From Paracoccus sp. MBLB3053 (GTDB taxonomy: Bacteria > Pseudomonadota > Alphaproteobacteria > Rhodobacterales > Rhodobacteraceae): a stretch of 64,000 nt of DNA. Below are positions 53,772 to 61,931 of this stretch, one piece after another. The notes beneath the pieces were generated by a model. It saw only the letters and a program-made list of their open reading frames with translations, was not told where the DNA came from and searched no databases. The first letter of the stretch is position 1. The number at the start of each line of letters is the position of its first letter. The stretch lies in the NCBI RefSeq assembly GCF_031822435.1, contig NZ_JAVQLW010000001.1, positions 1,993,501 to 2,057,500 on the forward strand, read 5' to 3'. The translations under genes and the position numbers were made by a program.

Positions 53772-56210
53772 ATGGCAGATGACGAACGCCTTGTGGTGGC
53801 CCTAGAGGCGCGCATCAACCAGTTCGAGAAGTCGATGCAACGCGCCAACCAGGTGGGCACGCGGACCTATCAGGGGCTGCGCCGTGGCTCGCGCTCGGCA
53901 ACCCGGCAGATGGAACAGGACATGGCCCGCTCTGCCGCGAATATCCGGCAATCGGTCGCCAGCGTGGCGGGCAGCGTGGGCAGCCTCGGCAAGGCTCTGG
54001 CCGGGGGCTTTCTCGGCGGTGTTGCGGTGGGTGGTCTGGCCGAGGTGGTCGGCAGTTCGCGTGAGGTGGTGCGCGGCATGGCCGAGATCGGCAACGAGGC
54101 CAAGCGTGCCGGCATCTCGGCGCAGGCCTTCCAGGAATGGAAATACGTGGCCGATCAGAACCGGATCAGCGTCGATGCGCTGGTGGACGGCTTCAAGGAA
54201 CTCTCGCTGCGTGCCGACGAGTTCATAACGACCGGTGTTGGCCCTGCGGCAGAGGCTTTCGGGCGTCTCGGATTTCGTGCCGAAGACCTGAAGAAGAAGC
54301 TCAAGGACCCCTCGGCCCTGATGCTGGAAATCATGCAGCGGCTCGAAGGGCTGGATAAGGCGGCACAGATCCGCATTGCCGATGAGATCTTCGGCGGCAC
54401 GGGTGGCGAACGCTTCGTGGAACTGCTCGGGCAAGGCGAAGGCGCGCTGCGCGACACCATCGCCCGCGCGCACGAGACCGGCGCCGTCTTCGATGACGAA
54501 TTGATTGCCCGGGCCGAGGATCTCGACCGGCGCTTCCGCGACTTGCAGACCAGCGCGAGCAGCTTCTTCAAGCGGGTGATTGTCGAGGCGGCGGAAGCTG
54601 CGGTGGAAATCACCGACCTGCGCGCGAAGCTCGATGAGATCTTCGACAACGAGAAACAGGGCCGCGCGATCCTTGGCGACGAGGTATTCGACGCGCTGGA
54701 ACGCAACCGGGATGCGGTGGACGGGAACGCCGTCGCGCTCGGCACCCTCGAAGGCCAGTATCAATCCCTGACCGAGGAAGCGACCTCGGCCGGAATGGCG
54801 ATGCGTGACGCGATCGGCAAGCTCGATGCCTGGGGCTATGACGGTGCTGCCGATGCCCTGCGCCAGATCTCGGCCGAGATGGACGAGGTGGTGCGATCCT
54901 TCCGCGAGGGTGAAATCAGCGGCGACGACTTCGCCGTGAAACTCGGCGATCTCCAGTCGAAGGCGCGGGAGGCCTTTGAGGAACTGGAAGCCGGGGAGCG
55001 CGTGAGCTTCGAGGGTGTCATCAGCCAGCTTGGCAGGCTCGGCGGGGTGATCTCGGGCATCATCTCCCTCGCGAACCAGATGAAGAACGCGCTCGCCAGT
55101 GCGGCCGGTGTCTCGGCGGATCAGACGAGCCTCAAGGCCATGCGCGACCGTCACGCGGCCGAGCAGGCATCCATGGACAGCGCCGAAGCGATGACCGAGG
55201 CGAATGACAAGTTCACGGCGTCTGAAGAGGCGCGGAACTCCGCGACCAAGGAACAGGTCGCCCTCGAACGCGAAATGGCCGAGGTGCGCAAGCGGGCCAA
55301 GGAGATGGGCGCGACGCTGACCGACGCCGAGGTGCAGAGCTTTGCCCAATCGGCGCTCGCAGGCGATGCGACCCGATCCGCGTCCGGCAAGAAGGGCGGC
55401 GGATCGAAGGGCAAGAGCAAGGGCAGCGACAGCCTCAAGGGCTTCGACCGTGACGTGCAGCAGATCAAGGAACGCACGGATGCGCTGATCATCGAGGCGC
55501 AGGTGCTCACGGCAGCCGCTGCGAGCGGCGAGACCTATGGCGACGTGATGGCCTATGCCAGCGAGAAGGCCCGGCTCTTGGCAGCAGCGCAGGAAGAGGG
55601 ACGCGCGATCACGCCGGAACTGGTGGCGCAGATTGACCAGTTGGCACAGGCCTATGCCCGCGCGGGGCAAAGCGCCGAGGATGCGGCCGATCGCCTGAAG
55701 CAGGTGCAAGAGCAGGGCAAGGCCGGGGCCGATGCCGTCGCCAGCATATTCAGTTCCGCGCTGGAGGGGGCCGACTCAGCGAAAGAGGCGGTGATCCAAC
55801 TGATCCAGCAGATCATCCAGGTGCAGATCCAGAAGTCGCTGGCAGGCCTCGCGAGCGCGGGCGGCGGCGGTTTCCTCGGCGTGATCGGTTCGCTCCTGTC
55901 GATGGATGGTGGCGGCTACACCGGCAACGGTTCCCGCTCTGGTGGCCTCGATGGTAAGGGCGGCTTCCTCGCCGTCATGCACCCGCGCGAGACCGTGACC
56001 GACCACACGAAAGGCTCGTCGGGCAGTTCCGGCGGCGGCTCGACCGACGTGCATGTGACGGTCGGCGTGGACCCCAACAGCGGCAACCTGACCGCGTTCG
56101 TGGACAAGCGGGCCGGCGCGATCTCCAGCGCGCATCAGCGCCAGACGCTCCAGGTCTCGGAACGCAACGCTGCCGATTGGGTAGCCAATTCAAGGAAAAG
56201 GCGGTTCTGA
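53772..56210 (+). CDS. Tail tape measure protein
   Basis: The 812-residue protein has long coiled-coil and alanine-rich helical stretches and a hydrophobic segment (A-G-G-F-L-G-G-V-A-V-G-G-L). Its glycine-rich C-terminus has S-M-D-G-G-G-Y-T-G-N-G-S-R-S-G-G-L-D and V-M-H-P-R-E-T-V-T-D-H, the classical lambda-like tape measure ending. It would set a tail of moderate length. It follows AGGAGG closely and is the last large structural gene. No distal tail genes come after it. Confidence 0.92.
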   Translation: MADDERLVVALEARINQFEKSMQRANQVGTRTYQGLRRGSRSATRQMEQDMARSAANIRQSVASVAGSVGSLGKALAGGFLGGVAVGGLAEVVGSSREVVRGMAEIGNEAKRAGISAQAFQEWKYVADQNRISVDALVDGFKELSLRADEFITTGVGPAAEAFGRLGFRAEDLKKKLKDPSALMLEIMQRLEGLDKAAQIRIADEIFGGTGGERFVELLGQGEGALRDTIARAHETGAVFDDELIARAEDLDRRFRDLQTSASSFFKRVIVEAAEAAVEITDLRAKLDEIFDNEKQGRAILGDEVFDALERNRDAVDGNAVALGTLEGQYQSLTEEATSAGMAMRDAIGKLDAWGYDGAADALRQISAEMDEVVRSFREGEISGDDFAVKLGDLQSKAREAFEELEAGERVSFEGVISQLGRLGGVISGIISLANQMKNALASAAGVSADQTSLKAMRDRHAAEQASMDSAEAMTEANDKFTASEEARNSATKEQVALEREMAEVRKRAKEMGATLTDAEVQSFAQSALAGDATRSASGKKGGGSKGKSKGSDSLKGFDRDVQQIKERTDALIIEAQVLTAAAASGETYGDVMAYASEKARLLAAAQEEGRAITPELVAQIDQLAQAYARAGQSAEDAADRLKQVQEQGKAGADAVASIFSSALEGADSAKEAVIQLIQQIIQVQIQKSLAGLASAGGGGFLGVIGSLLSMDGGGYTGNGSRSGGLDGKGGFLAVMHPRETVTDHTKGSSGSSGGGSTDVHVTVGVDPNSGNLTAFVDKRAGAISSAHQRQTLQVSERNAADWVANSRKRRF

Positions 56211-56563
56211 TGGACAGGCTCAAGAAGCAACTCTGCGCCGCTGTGAAGGCGTCACTCACCGGCAAGAAGGCATATCCGCCCGAGGCTGGCCGGGACCTGT
56301 GGAACGCCTTTCAGGGCCTCTCTGGCACGCGCACCTATAACCCGGCCGGGCCGAACCCGATCCAGCCCTCGGAGATCGCGGCGTGGTGCCAGTTGATGCG
56401 CCTGCCGCTGGAGCCGCGGCACGTCGAGATCCTGATCGCGATGGATGCCGCCTGGTTGGATCACGCCTATGCCCGGACCAAGGCGCCGGACGGGGTGAAG
56501 GTCCTGCCGCAGATATCTCAGATGCCCATCACAACCGCGCTGCTGGACGCGATGATGGGATGA
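56210..56563 (+). CDS. Phage protein, tail assembly chaperone-like
   Basis: The 117-residue product overlaps the tape measure stop (TGATG). It contains S-E-I-A-A-W-C-Q-L-M-R-L-P-L-E-P-R-H-V and I-A-M-D-A-A-W-L-D-H-A-Y-A, a pattern seen in small phage tail assembly proteins. In standard siphophages the chaperone precedes the tape measure gene; here it follows. Function is inferred. Confidence 0.65.
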   Translation: MDRLKKQLCAAVKASLTGKKAYPPEAGRDLWNAFQGLSGTRTYNPAGPNPIQPSEIAAWCQLMRLPLEPRHVEILIAMDAAWLDHAYARTKAPDGVKVLPQISQMPITTALLDAMMG

Positions 56564-56796
56564 TTAGGGTTGGATGCACCTTATCCCGCCATGGCGGTTG
56601 AAGCATCTGGGGTAAGACGGTGAGTGCCCGGTCATGACATGGCCCACAAACCCCGTCACGGCGCAGCCTTCCCTCCAGGGGCGTGGCGCAGGCAGGCACA
56701 GTTCATACCTGGGGCTTGCCCGACCGGCTAGGCCGGATGGCCCGCGTTGGGGCAAGGGGCCGGGATGGCGCAGGGGATCTGCGTTCCCGGCTCCGA

Positions 56797-57189
56797 TCAT
56801 TTGGGGTCTGAGGGCTCTGGTCGCTCATCACTGGAAAGCTGCCGTTCACCTTGCTCGACGGCATCCAATAAGTTTTCCAAGGAGAGTTTGCCGCTCTTGG
56901 CCCTCAAAATTGCTGAATCTAAAATTCGCCACGCTATCGCATATCGACGGTAAATTTGCATTGGCTGTACAAATGCAAGAATGGCCGCGCAAAGACCCGC
57001 GACAACCCCGAAATACTTGGCGTGTTCCCAATGAAGAGGCGTGAGCGCTCCGCAAACCACACCGACCAGTCCCAAGACGTAATGCACGCGATGCGCGAAC
57101 TTGAAAACGAATCTCCAGTCATTCGCACGCTTCAGAACCTCGGGCGGAATTTCGAACGGCGGATCTTCCGGTGCATCTAGCGTCAACAT
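56797..57189 (-). CDS. Two-helix membrane protein (cargo group)
   Basis: The 130-residue protein has two transmembrane segments (Y-V-L-G-L-V-G-V-V-C-G-A-L, about 37-49; F-G-V-V-A-G-L-C-A-A-I-L-A-F-V, about 60-74) and soluble, charged ends. The layout recalls two-helix effector membrane proteins that respond to phage, but no family is assigned. It is the last of four minus-strand genes, 3 bp after the preceding one, opposite in direction to the structural genes. Confidence 0.75.
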   Translation of the reverse strand: MLTLDAPEDPPFEIPPEVLKRANDWRFVFKFAHRVHYVLGLVGVVCGALTPLHWEHAKYFGVVAGLCAAILAFVQPMQIYRRYAIAWRILDSAILRAKSGKLSLENLLDAVEQGERQLSSDERPEPSDPK

Positions 57190-57192
57190 GAG

Positions 57193-57420
57193 TTACCTCC
57201 GAGGCTGCGGCATTTCACCTGACGCGGTTATTCCAGCTTCGGTGATCATATAGCCTTCCTCATTCGTCACTGGTGATGAGACCCACCTAACCCATCCCTG
57301 CGCGACCATATTTGCCCACGTCACTTTCCCCACTCCCGGAAAGTTTGCCGGGTCTTCTATCGTGTTGATCATGAAGTACCGGAGGGCTTTGGATTCCTTG
57401 GGCGTGGGGCGTCTATCCAT
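57193..57420 (-). CDS. Small uncharacterised protein (cargo group)
   Basis: The 75-residue product starts behind AGAGG on the minus strand. It has K-E-S-K-A-L-R-Y-F-M-I-N-T and V-T-N-E-E-G-Y-M-I-T-E-A-G-I, a winged-helix-like pattern that might bind DNA. A frame open further upstream is less likely. The 3-bp gap to the membrane protein suggests co-expression. Confidence 0.65.
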   Translation of the reverse strand: MDRRPTPKESKALRYFMINTIEDPANFPGVGKVTWANMVAQGWVRWVSSPVTNEEGYMITEAGITASGEMPQPRR

Positions 57421-57500
57421 GACGGTTGCCTCTTGGGTTGCAGGGTGGGGGGTATTTATGGGGCTAGCCCGATAAAGCGTTGCCCTCCGAAGGCCAAGAC

Positions 57501-57869
57501 TCAAGCGGGCGGCTCCCTTTTATCACCGTCAATCACTTTGAGGGCAGGTCTTGGCGCTGCGTTCTCCGCAATAATCTTTTGAATTTCCTGAGAAATGTTT
57601 TCAAGTCTCTCGCGAAAAGCAACTGGCTCGTCAACTTCTTCGTCACGCGAGAAGACGACGCTCTTCCATTGAGAAAGCATATCCTCCAGCATAGCCCTCG
57701 TTGTTCCTTCTCGTGCATCATCAACTTTGATCATCCATGAAAGAACGGTCCGGGCGGCCAACACTTCGGTTTCGGCCTTATCAAGCCGCTCCGACAGTTT
57801 CGATATCTGGTCAGCGAGGTATTGCACTGCCTGATGCAAATTTTCGAAATTAAGCGTTTTCTGAACCAT
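57501..57869 (-). CDS. Coiled-coil protein (cargo group)
   Basis: The 122-residue product is largely helical, with an N-terminal coiled coil (L-H-Q-A-V-Q-Y-L-A-D-Q-I-S-K-L-S-E-R-L-D) and a second helix region near R-E-R-L-E-N-I-S-Q-E-I. No catalytic motif is visible. It is 10 bp downstream of the gene at 57880 on the same strand. Confidence 0.7.
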   Translation of the reverse strand: MVQKTLNFENLHQAVQYLADQISKLSERLDKAETEVLAARTVLSWMIKVDDAREGTTRAMLEDMLSQWKSVVFSRDEEVDEPVAFRERLENISQEIQKIIAENAAPRPALKVIDGDKREPPA

Positions 57870-57879
57870 GCCACACTAC

Positions 57880-58074
57880 CTAATTGCTATTCTTTTTTCT
57901 GGAAGGCTCTCTTCGCCAATCAACTAAATCAAAGGGATCTACCTCTCGTTCGTCGCCGTCGCGCAGAGTTACCTTGATCTCGCCGTCTTTGATTGTCACG
58001 CTCGCTACCTTGACGCCGGAATTTTCCAGCGCCGCGACCAGACGGGCCGCTCGCGTCTCGACTGTCATCGCCAA
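57880..58074 (-). CDS. Small uncharacterised protein (first gene of the cargo group)
   Basis: The 64-residue product may start at Met1 (58074) or Met3 (58068). It has V-K-V-A-S-V-T-I-K-D-G-E-I-K-V-T-L-R-D-G, a small beta-strand motif, and a basic end (R-R-E-P-S-R-K-K). A TTGACA-like -35 box lies about 60 bp upstream on the minus strand (58134-58139). The group therefore probably has its own promoter. Confidence 0.65.
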   Translation of the reverse strand: MAMTVETRAARLVAALENSGVKVASVTIKDGEIKVTLRDGDEREVDPFDLVDWRREPSRKKNSN

Positions 58075-58331
58075 AGGCGCACCTCAAACTCTGGATAGGT
58101 CAAAGATTGAATGCTTCGGCAGGCGCAGAGCAATGTCAAGCGGCCGCCCCGAGGGGCAGACTTGACCATGTCGTCATGTTGGATGTCGCCTAATCGCGGA
58201 GCCTGAGAACTCCCGAAGCGGTCCCTTGCCGGGGATGGCGCTTCAACCGCGATAAGAGTGACCAGCCTTGCCGGGCATCGGCCCCTCTGAATATAGCGCG
58301 CCCATTTGCCGTGGGCGTGACCGGCACCACT

Positions 58332-58478
58332 ATGCCGGGAGTGCCACGGTTATGCAAGACCCGAAAGGGGAAGGCCGTGGCGCATGTTCTCGCGGACATG
58401 TTCTCAGACTCCCGGCGCCAGTGCCGATCGCTGGCATTGGAACTTGTGCAAGAAATTGCCGAAGTTCCCCGGCCCTGA
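58332..58478 (+). CDS. Possible small basic protein
   Basis: A 48-codon frame encodes P-G-V-P-R-L-C-K-T-R-K-G-K-A-V-A-H-V-L and a helical acidic end. The frame stays open upstream without a start codon, and there is no clear ribosome site. Support is weak. Otherwise the 58075-58508 interval holds no gene I can defend. Confidence 0.25.
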   Translation: MPGVPRLCKTRKGKAVAHVLADMFSDSRRQCRSLALELVQEIAEVPRP

Positions 58479-58508
58479 GAAGCCGGTTCAGACCGCGAGT
58501 AGAAACCT

Positions 58509-58799
58509 ATGACCCATATGAATCCACCCGACCTGATAGCGCCGACAGAGCGGCTTGATGGTGCTCCCATGCCATGTGAGTTGGAGCAGCACCTTGGCAA
58601 CATTCAGCACAAAGCGGTGCAACTTGAGGCGATCACCGTGGCAATCGAGGCGATGCTGATCGGAGGAAAGGTCGGACGAAAGATCATCGCCGAACTTAAC
58701 TCGGTGGCGATCAGCTTCTCCATCGATATCCAGCGCGACCTAGATTCCCTGAGCTCGGTCGTGAAAAACTGTGAGACGGGCAGGTCAGCCTCGAGGTAA
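58509..58799 (+). CDS. Small helical protein at the right end of the element
   Basis: The 96-residue product is helical (L-E-Q-H-L-G-N-I-Q-H-K-A-V-Q-L-E-A-I-T-V, then V-A-I-S-F-S-I-D-I-Q-R-D-L). It is transcribed toward attR, opposite to the cargo genes. No domain is recognised. It is the last gene before the attachment repeat. Confidence 0.55.
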   Translation: MTHMNPPDLIAPTERLDGAPMPCELEQHLGNIQHKAVQLEAITVAIEAMLIGGKVGRKIIAELNSVAISFSIDIQRDLDSLSSVVKNCETGRSASR

Positions 58800-58932
58800 T
58801 GCCCCGTCAAAGGAGGGAACATCCTTCCCGAGCCGTCTCGCATATTCTCAAATCAGGTGGGGGAACAACTGTGGGGACCGGCTGATGATCTGGGTAATTT
58901 TTTAAGTAAAATCAACGCATTGCCGGATATGA

Positions 58933-58946
58933 TGGCGGAGGAGGTG
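58933..58946. repeat. attR (14 bp inside the tRNA-Ser gene)
   Basis: TGGCGGAGGAGGTG repeats attL exactly. It comprises the encoded CCA, the discriminator base and the 3' acceptor strand of the tRNA, so integration restores a complete tRNA. Confidence 0.88.
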
Positions 58947-59022
58947 GGATTCGAACCCACGGTGGAGTTGCCCCCACGTCGGTTTTCAAGACCGGTGCAT
59001 TAAACCACTCTGCCACTCCTCC
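58933..59022 (-). tRNA. tRNA-Ser (anticodon UGA)
   Basis: The 90-nt gene, with CCA encoded, folds with a 7-bp acceptor stem (GGAGGAG with CTCCTCC), an anticodon loop C-T-T-G-A-A-A giving TGA, a long variable arm (ACGTGGGGGCAACTCCACCGT region) and the T loop GTTCGAATC. The long variable arm and anticodon identify it as serine tRNA. Its 3' end is the integration site of the element to its left. Confidence 0.97.
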
Positions 59023-59058
59023 GACCGCACGGAACTAGCGTGAAGCGACAGGATGGGC

Positions 59059-59080
59059 AAGGGGGCCGGAGCCCCCTTTT
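59059..59080. terminator. Hairpin terminator between preA and tRNA-Ser
   Basis: GGGGGC, CGGA and GCCCCC form a perfect 6-bp stem. It is followed on the plus strand by TTTT and on the minus strand by only two Ts. It lies 12 bp after the preA stop and should end the preTA transcript before the tRNA gene. Confidence 0.65.
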
Positions 59081-59088
59081 CGAGAGTT

Positions 59089-60387
59089 TCATTCGGCTGC
59101 CTGAGCCATGGGATTATTGGGATGGGTCGTCCAGTTTGCATAGGGGCGGACGGGGTTGCCGGTTCTTGCGTCGATCTCGCCGATAGCCAGCTCGCGCATG
59201 GTGATGCAATTCTCGACCGGGCAGACGTCAAGGCAAAGATTGCAGGCGACGCATTCCTCTTCCTTGACCGAAAAGACGCGCCCCGGCCCCATCGCGATGG
59301 CCTGGTGCGAGGTGTCCTCGCATGCGGCGTAGCAACGGCCGCACTTGATGCAGGCGTCCTGATCGATCACCGCCTTGGTCGTGTAATTGAGGTTCAGGTA
59401 TTGCCAATCAGTGACATTGGGAACCGCGCGGCCGACGAGATCTGAAAGGCCGATCTCCTTTTCATCGAGATATTCGCGCAGGCCCGAGATCATTTCCTGG
59501 ACGATCTTGAACCCATAGGTCATGGCGGCAGTGCAGACTTGCACGTTGCCGGCGCCCAGTGCCATGAATTCGGCCGCGTCTCGCCAGGTGGTGATGCCGC
59601 CGATGCCGGAGATCGGCAGTCCGGCCGTCGCCGGATTGCGCGCGATCTCGGCCACCATGTTCAGCGCGATCGGTTTCACTGCCGGGCCGCAATATCCGCC
59701 GTGGCTGCCCTTGCCGTCGATCGTGGGTTGCGGCGCAAAAAGGTCCAGATCGACCGAGGTGATCGAGTTCACCGTGTTGATCAGGCTGACCGCATCCGCC
59801 CCGCCGCGCTTGGCGGCCTCGGCTGGCTTGCGGACATCGGTGATGTTCGGGGTCAGCTTGACGATGCAGGGCATGCGCGAATGCTGTTTGACCCAGCGCG
59901 TGACCATCTCGATATATTCCGGGACCTGGCCCACGGCCGAGCCCATGCCGCGTTCGGCCATGCCATGCGGGCAGCCGAAATTCAGCTCGACCCCGTCTGC
60001 GCCGGTATCCTCGACCTGCTTCAGGATCGCCTTCCAGCTTTCCTCGTCGCAGGGGACCATCAGGCTGATGACCAGCGCGCGGTCGGGATAGTCCCGCTTG
60101 ACCGACTTGATCTCGCGCAGATTGACCTCGAGCGGGCGGTCGGTGATCAGCTCGATATTGTTGATGCCGAGAACCCGGCGGTCGGCGCCATAGACGACTC
60201 CGTAGCGCGGTCCGTTGACGTTGACGACGGGCGGGCCTTCGCTGCCCAGCGTCTTCCAGACGACGCCGCCCCAGCCGGCCTGGAAGGCACGGCGGACATT
60301 CACCTCTTTGTCGGTGGGTGGCGCGGAAGCCAGCCAGAACGGGTTCGGGGATTTGATCCCCACGAAATTCGAGCGCAGATCAGCCAT
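59089..60387 (-). CDS. preA: NAD-dependent dihydropyrimidine dehydrogenase, subunit PreA
   Basis: The 432-residue protein has an FMN-binding TIM barrel (V-E-L-N-F-G-C-P-H-G; A-V-S-L-I-N-T-V-N-S; G-I-G-G-I-T-T-W) related to dihydroorotate dehydrogenase. C-terminal ferredoxin clusters follow: C-I-K-C-G-R-C-Y-A-A-C and C-V-A-C-N-L-C-L-D-V-C-P. With PreT it reduces uracil and thymine to dihydropyrimidines using NADH, the first step of reductive pyrimidine degradation. Its start overlaps the preT end by 8 bp. Confidence 0.96.
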   Translation of the reverse strand: MADLRSNFVGIKSPNPFWLASAPPTDKEVNVRRAFQAGWGGVVWKTLGSEGPPVVNVNGPRYGVVYGADRRVLGINNIELITDRPLEVNLREIKSVKRDYPDRALVISLMVPCDEESWKAILKQVEDTGADGVELNFGCPHGMAERGMGSAVGQVPEYIEMVTRWVKQHSRMPCIVKLTPNITDVRKPAEAAKRGGADAVSLINTVNSITSVDLDLFAPQPTIDGKGSHGGYCGPAVKPIALNMVAEIARNPATAGLPISGIGGITTWRDAAEFMALGAGNVQVCTAAMTYGFKIVQEMISGLREYLDEKEIGLSDLVGRAVPNVTDWQYLNLNYTTKAVIDQDACIKCGRCYAACEDTSHQAIAMGPGRVFSVKEEECVACNLCLDVCPVENCITMRELAIGEIDARTGNPVRPYANWTTHPNNPMAQAAE

Positions 60388-61732
60388 GAGCGGCCCCCAT
60401 CAGTTTCGCGTGGATATCTTCGGCCGCGTCGCGGCCCTCGGCTACCGCGGTGACGGTCAGGTCGTCGCCGCCCACGGCACAATCCCCCCCGGCCCAGACG
60501 CCGGAAAGCGATGTCCGCCCGGGTCCGGTGACGTCGATCTTGCCGCCTGCGACCGCGAGCCCTTCAGGTGCGCCGTCAAGCTTCTGGCCGATCGCGCGCA
60601 GAAGCTGATCCGCCGGAAGGCGGAAGCGCTCGCCGGTATCTTCGAGACCGTTCGCGCCTTCGCGGGTAAACATGAACTCGACCTCACGCACCGCCCCGTT
60701 GCCATGAACTTTCAGCGGTGCGGCGTTGCAGATGATGCGCACGCCGCTATGGGTGGCATGATCCCGCTCGTGCTGGCTGGCAGACATGCGCTCACGTTCG
60801 CGACGATAGACGATCGTGACGTTCTGCGCACCCAGAAGCTTTGCCTGCACCGCAGCATCGACTGCAGTCATGCCGCCGCCGATGACGACGACATCCCTGC
60901 CCACGGGAAGGCCGGAGAGATCCTTCGCCTGACGAAGCTCGCGGATGAAGTCGACGGCATGATCGACATTCGCGCGCTCTTCACCCTCGGCTCGCATTGC
61001 GTTCACGCCTTGCAGGCCAAGCCCCAGGAAGACGGCATCGTATTCGCTGCGCAGGCTTTCAAGCGTGAAATCGCGCCCCAAGGCCTTGCCGCTTTCAAGG
61101 GTGATCCCGCCGATGCCCATGAGCCAGTCGACTTCGCGCGCTGCAAAGCCGTCAACGGCCTTGTAGCTTGCAATTCCATATTCGTTCAGGCCGCCCGCCT
61201 TGGGACGCGCGTCGAATACAGTCACGTCATGGCCCTTGGCCGCCAAGCGATGTGCTGCCGAAAGTCCGGCGGGCCCGGCACCGACGACGGCGATGCGCTT
61301 GCCCGTTGCCGGGCCGCGTTGGAATGGATGTTCGCCCTGCGCCATCAAGTGGTCGGTCGCATAGCGTTGCAGCGCCCCGATTTCCACCGGCTTGCCTTCG
61401 GCCTCCATGCGCACACAGGAACCTTCACACAGGTTCTCGGTCGGGCAGACGCGGGCGCAGATGCCTCCAAGAATATTCTGGTGAAAGATGGTCAGCGCGG
61501 CTGCGTCCGCCGTGCCGGTGGCGATCTGGCGGATGAACAAGGGAATGTCGATTGAGGTGGGGCAGGCGGTGACGCAGGGCGCGTCATAGCAGAAATAGCA
61601 CCTGTCCGCCGCAATGCGCGCCTCGTTCGACTGAAGCGGTGGAGCGACGTCTGTAAAATTCGCGGCGTAGTCGTTCGCGCGCAAACGCCCCGGCACCACG
61701 CCGGGCGTGAGCTGGCTGTTGGTCATTGGCAT
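60380..61732 (-). CDS. preT: NAD-dependent dihydropyrimidine dehydrogenase, subunit PreT
   Basis: The 450-residue flavoprotein has N-terminal iron-sulfur cysteines (C-Y-F-C-Y-D-A-P-C-V-T-A-C-P, C-A-R-V-C-P). It continues with FAD-binding G-A-G-P-A-G-L (about 182-188) and NAD-binding G-G-G-M-T-A-V-D (about 314-321) motifs, as in the glutamate synthase small subunit family. It passes electrons from NADH to PreA. Codon 3 (ATG at 61726) has better spacing from GGGAGG and is probably the true start. It is the first gene of the preTA operon. Confidence 0.95.
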   Translation of the reverse strand: MPMTNSQLTPGVVPGRLRANDYAANFTDVAPPLQSNEARIAADRCYFCYDAPCVTACPTSIDIPLFIRQIATGTADAAALTIFHQNILGGICARVCPTENLCEGSCVRMEAEGKPVEIGALQRYATDHLMAQGEHPFQRGPATGKRIAVVGAGPAGLSAAHRLAAKGHDVTVFDARPKAGGLNEYGIASYKAVDGFAAREVDWLMGIGGITLESGKALGRDFTLESLRSEYDAVFLGLGLQGVNAMRAEGEERANVDHAVDFIRELRQAKDLSGLPVGRDVVVIGGGMTAVDAAVQAKLLGAQNVTIVYRRERERMSASQHERDHATHSGVRIICNAAPLKVHGNGAVREVEFMFTREGANGLEDTGERFRLPADQLLRAIGQKLDGAPEGLAVAGGKIDVTGPGRTSLSGVWAGGDCAVGGDDLTVTAVAEGRDAAEDIHAKLMGAAHG

Positions 61733-61785
61733 GACCTCCCTGCTTGCTTGTTCTTATGGGAATCAGGCTGACACAGGTCCGTTTT

Positions 61786-61803
61786 TTTATCAAACGGTCA
61801 GAT
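61786..61803. promoter_or_regulatory. Candidate RutR-like box upstream of preT
   Basis: On the minus strand the sequence reads CTGACCGTTTGATAAA, about 60 bp before the preT start. It resembles an imperfect TTGACC-N4-GGTCAA operator of TetR-type pyrimidine regulators (RutR). The right half is poor, so this is tentative. Confidence 0.25.
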
Positions 61804-61931
61804 TATTTTTGTGACTGGGTGTGCGCGGTTGTGCTTTGTTGTGCGCAAGGCGCTGATTTCGCAGGCAAACGCTGGACAAGTGACTGTTTTGGAACGACTA
61901 AAATCCCCTCGGTTGAGAGGGAGTATTTGGT

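Larger units (their letters stand above)
40028..58946. mobile_element. 18.9-kb integrated phage-like element in tRNA-Ser
   Basis: The element is bounded by two copies of TGGCGGAGGAGGTG, the right one being the 3' end of tRNA-Ser. It starts with an integrase pointing inward and runs through AlpA and a RepA-type ATPase. It continues with portal, fused protease-capsid, head and tail connectors, tail-tube-like proteins, terminase and tape measure, all on the plus strand. A minus-strand cargo group and one small plus-strand gene end it. No endolysin, holin, tail tip, fibre or CI-like repressor is recognisable. Its size and content fit either a deleted prophage or a satellite that relies on a helper phage. 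Confidence 0.88.

Noticed and set aside
53802..55709. 635-codon minus-strand frame over the tape measure gene
   Set aside because: This is a shadow of the alanine- and glutamate-rich tape measure protein. The direction is opposite to the tightly overlapping structural operon.
56634..57044. 136-codon plus-strand frame after the phage tail genes
   Set aside because: It overlaps the minus-strand membrane protein gene. Its product is rich in Arg, Pro and Trp without structure, as expected for a shadow frame.
58268..58558. 96-codon plus-strand frame near the right end of the element
   Set aside because: It overlaps the better-supported gene at 58509 and has an arginine- and proline-rich, structureless product.
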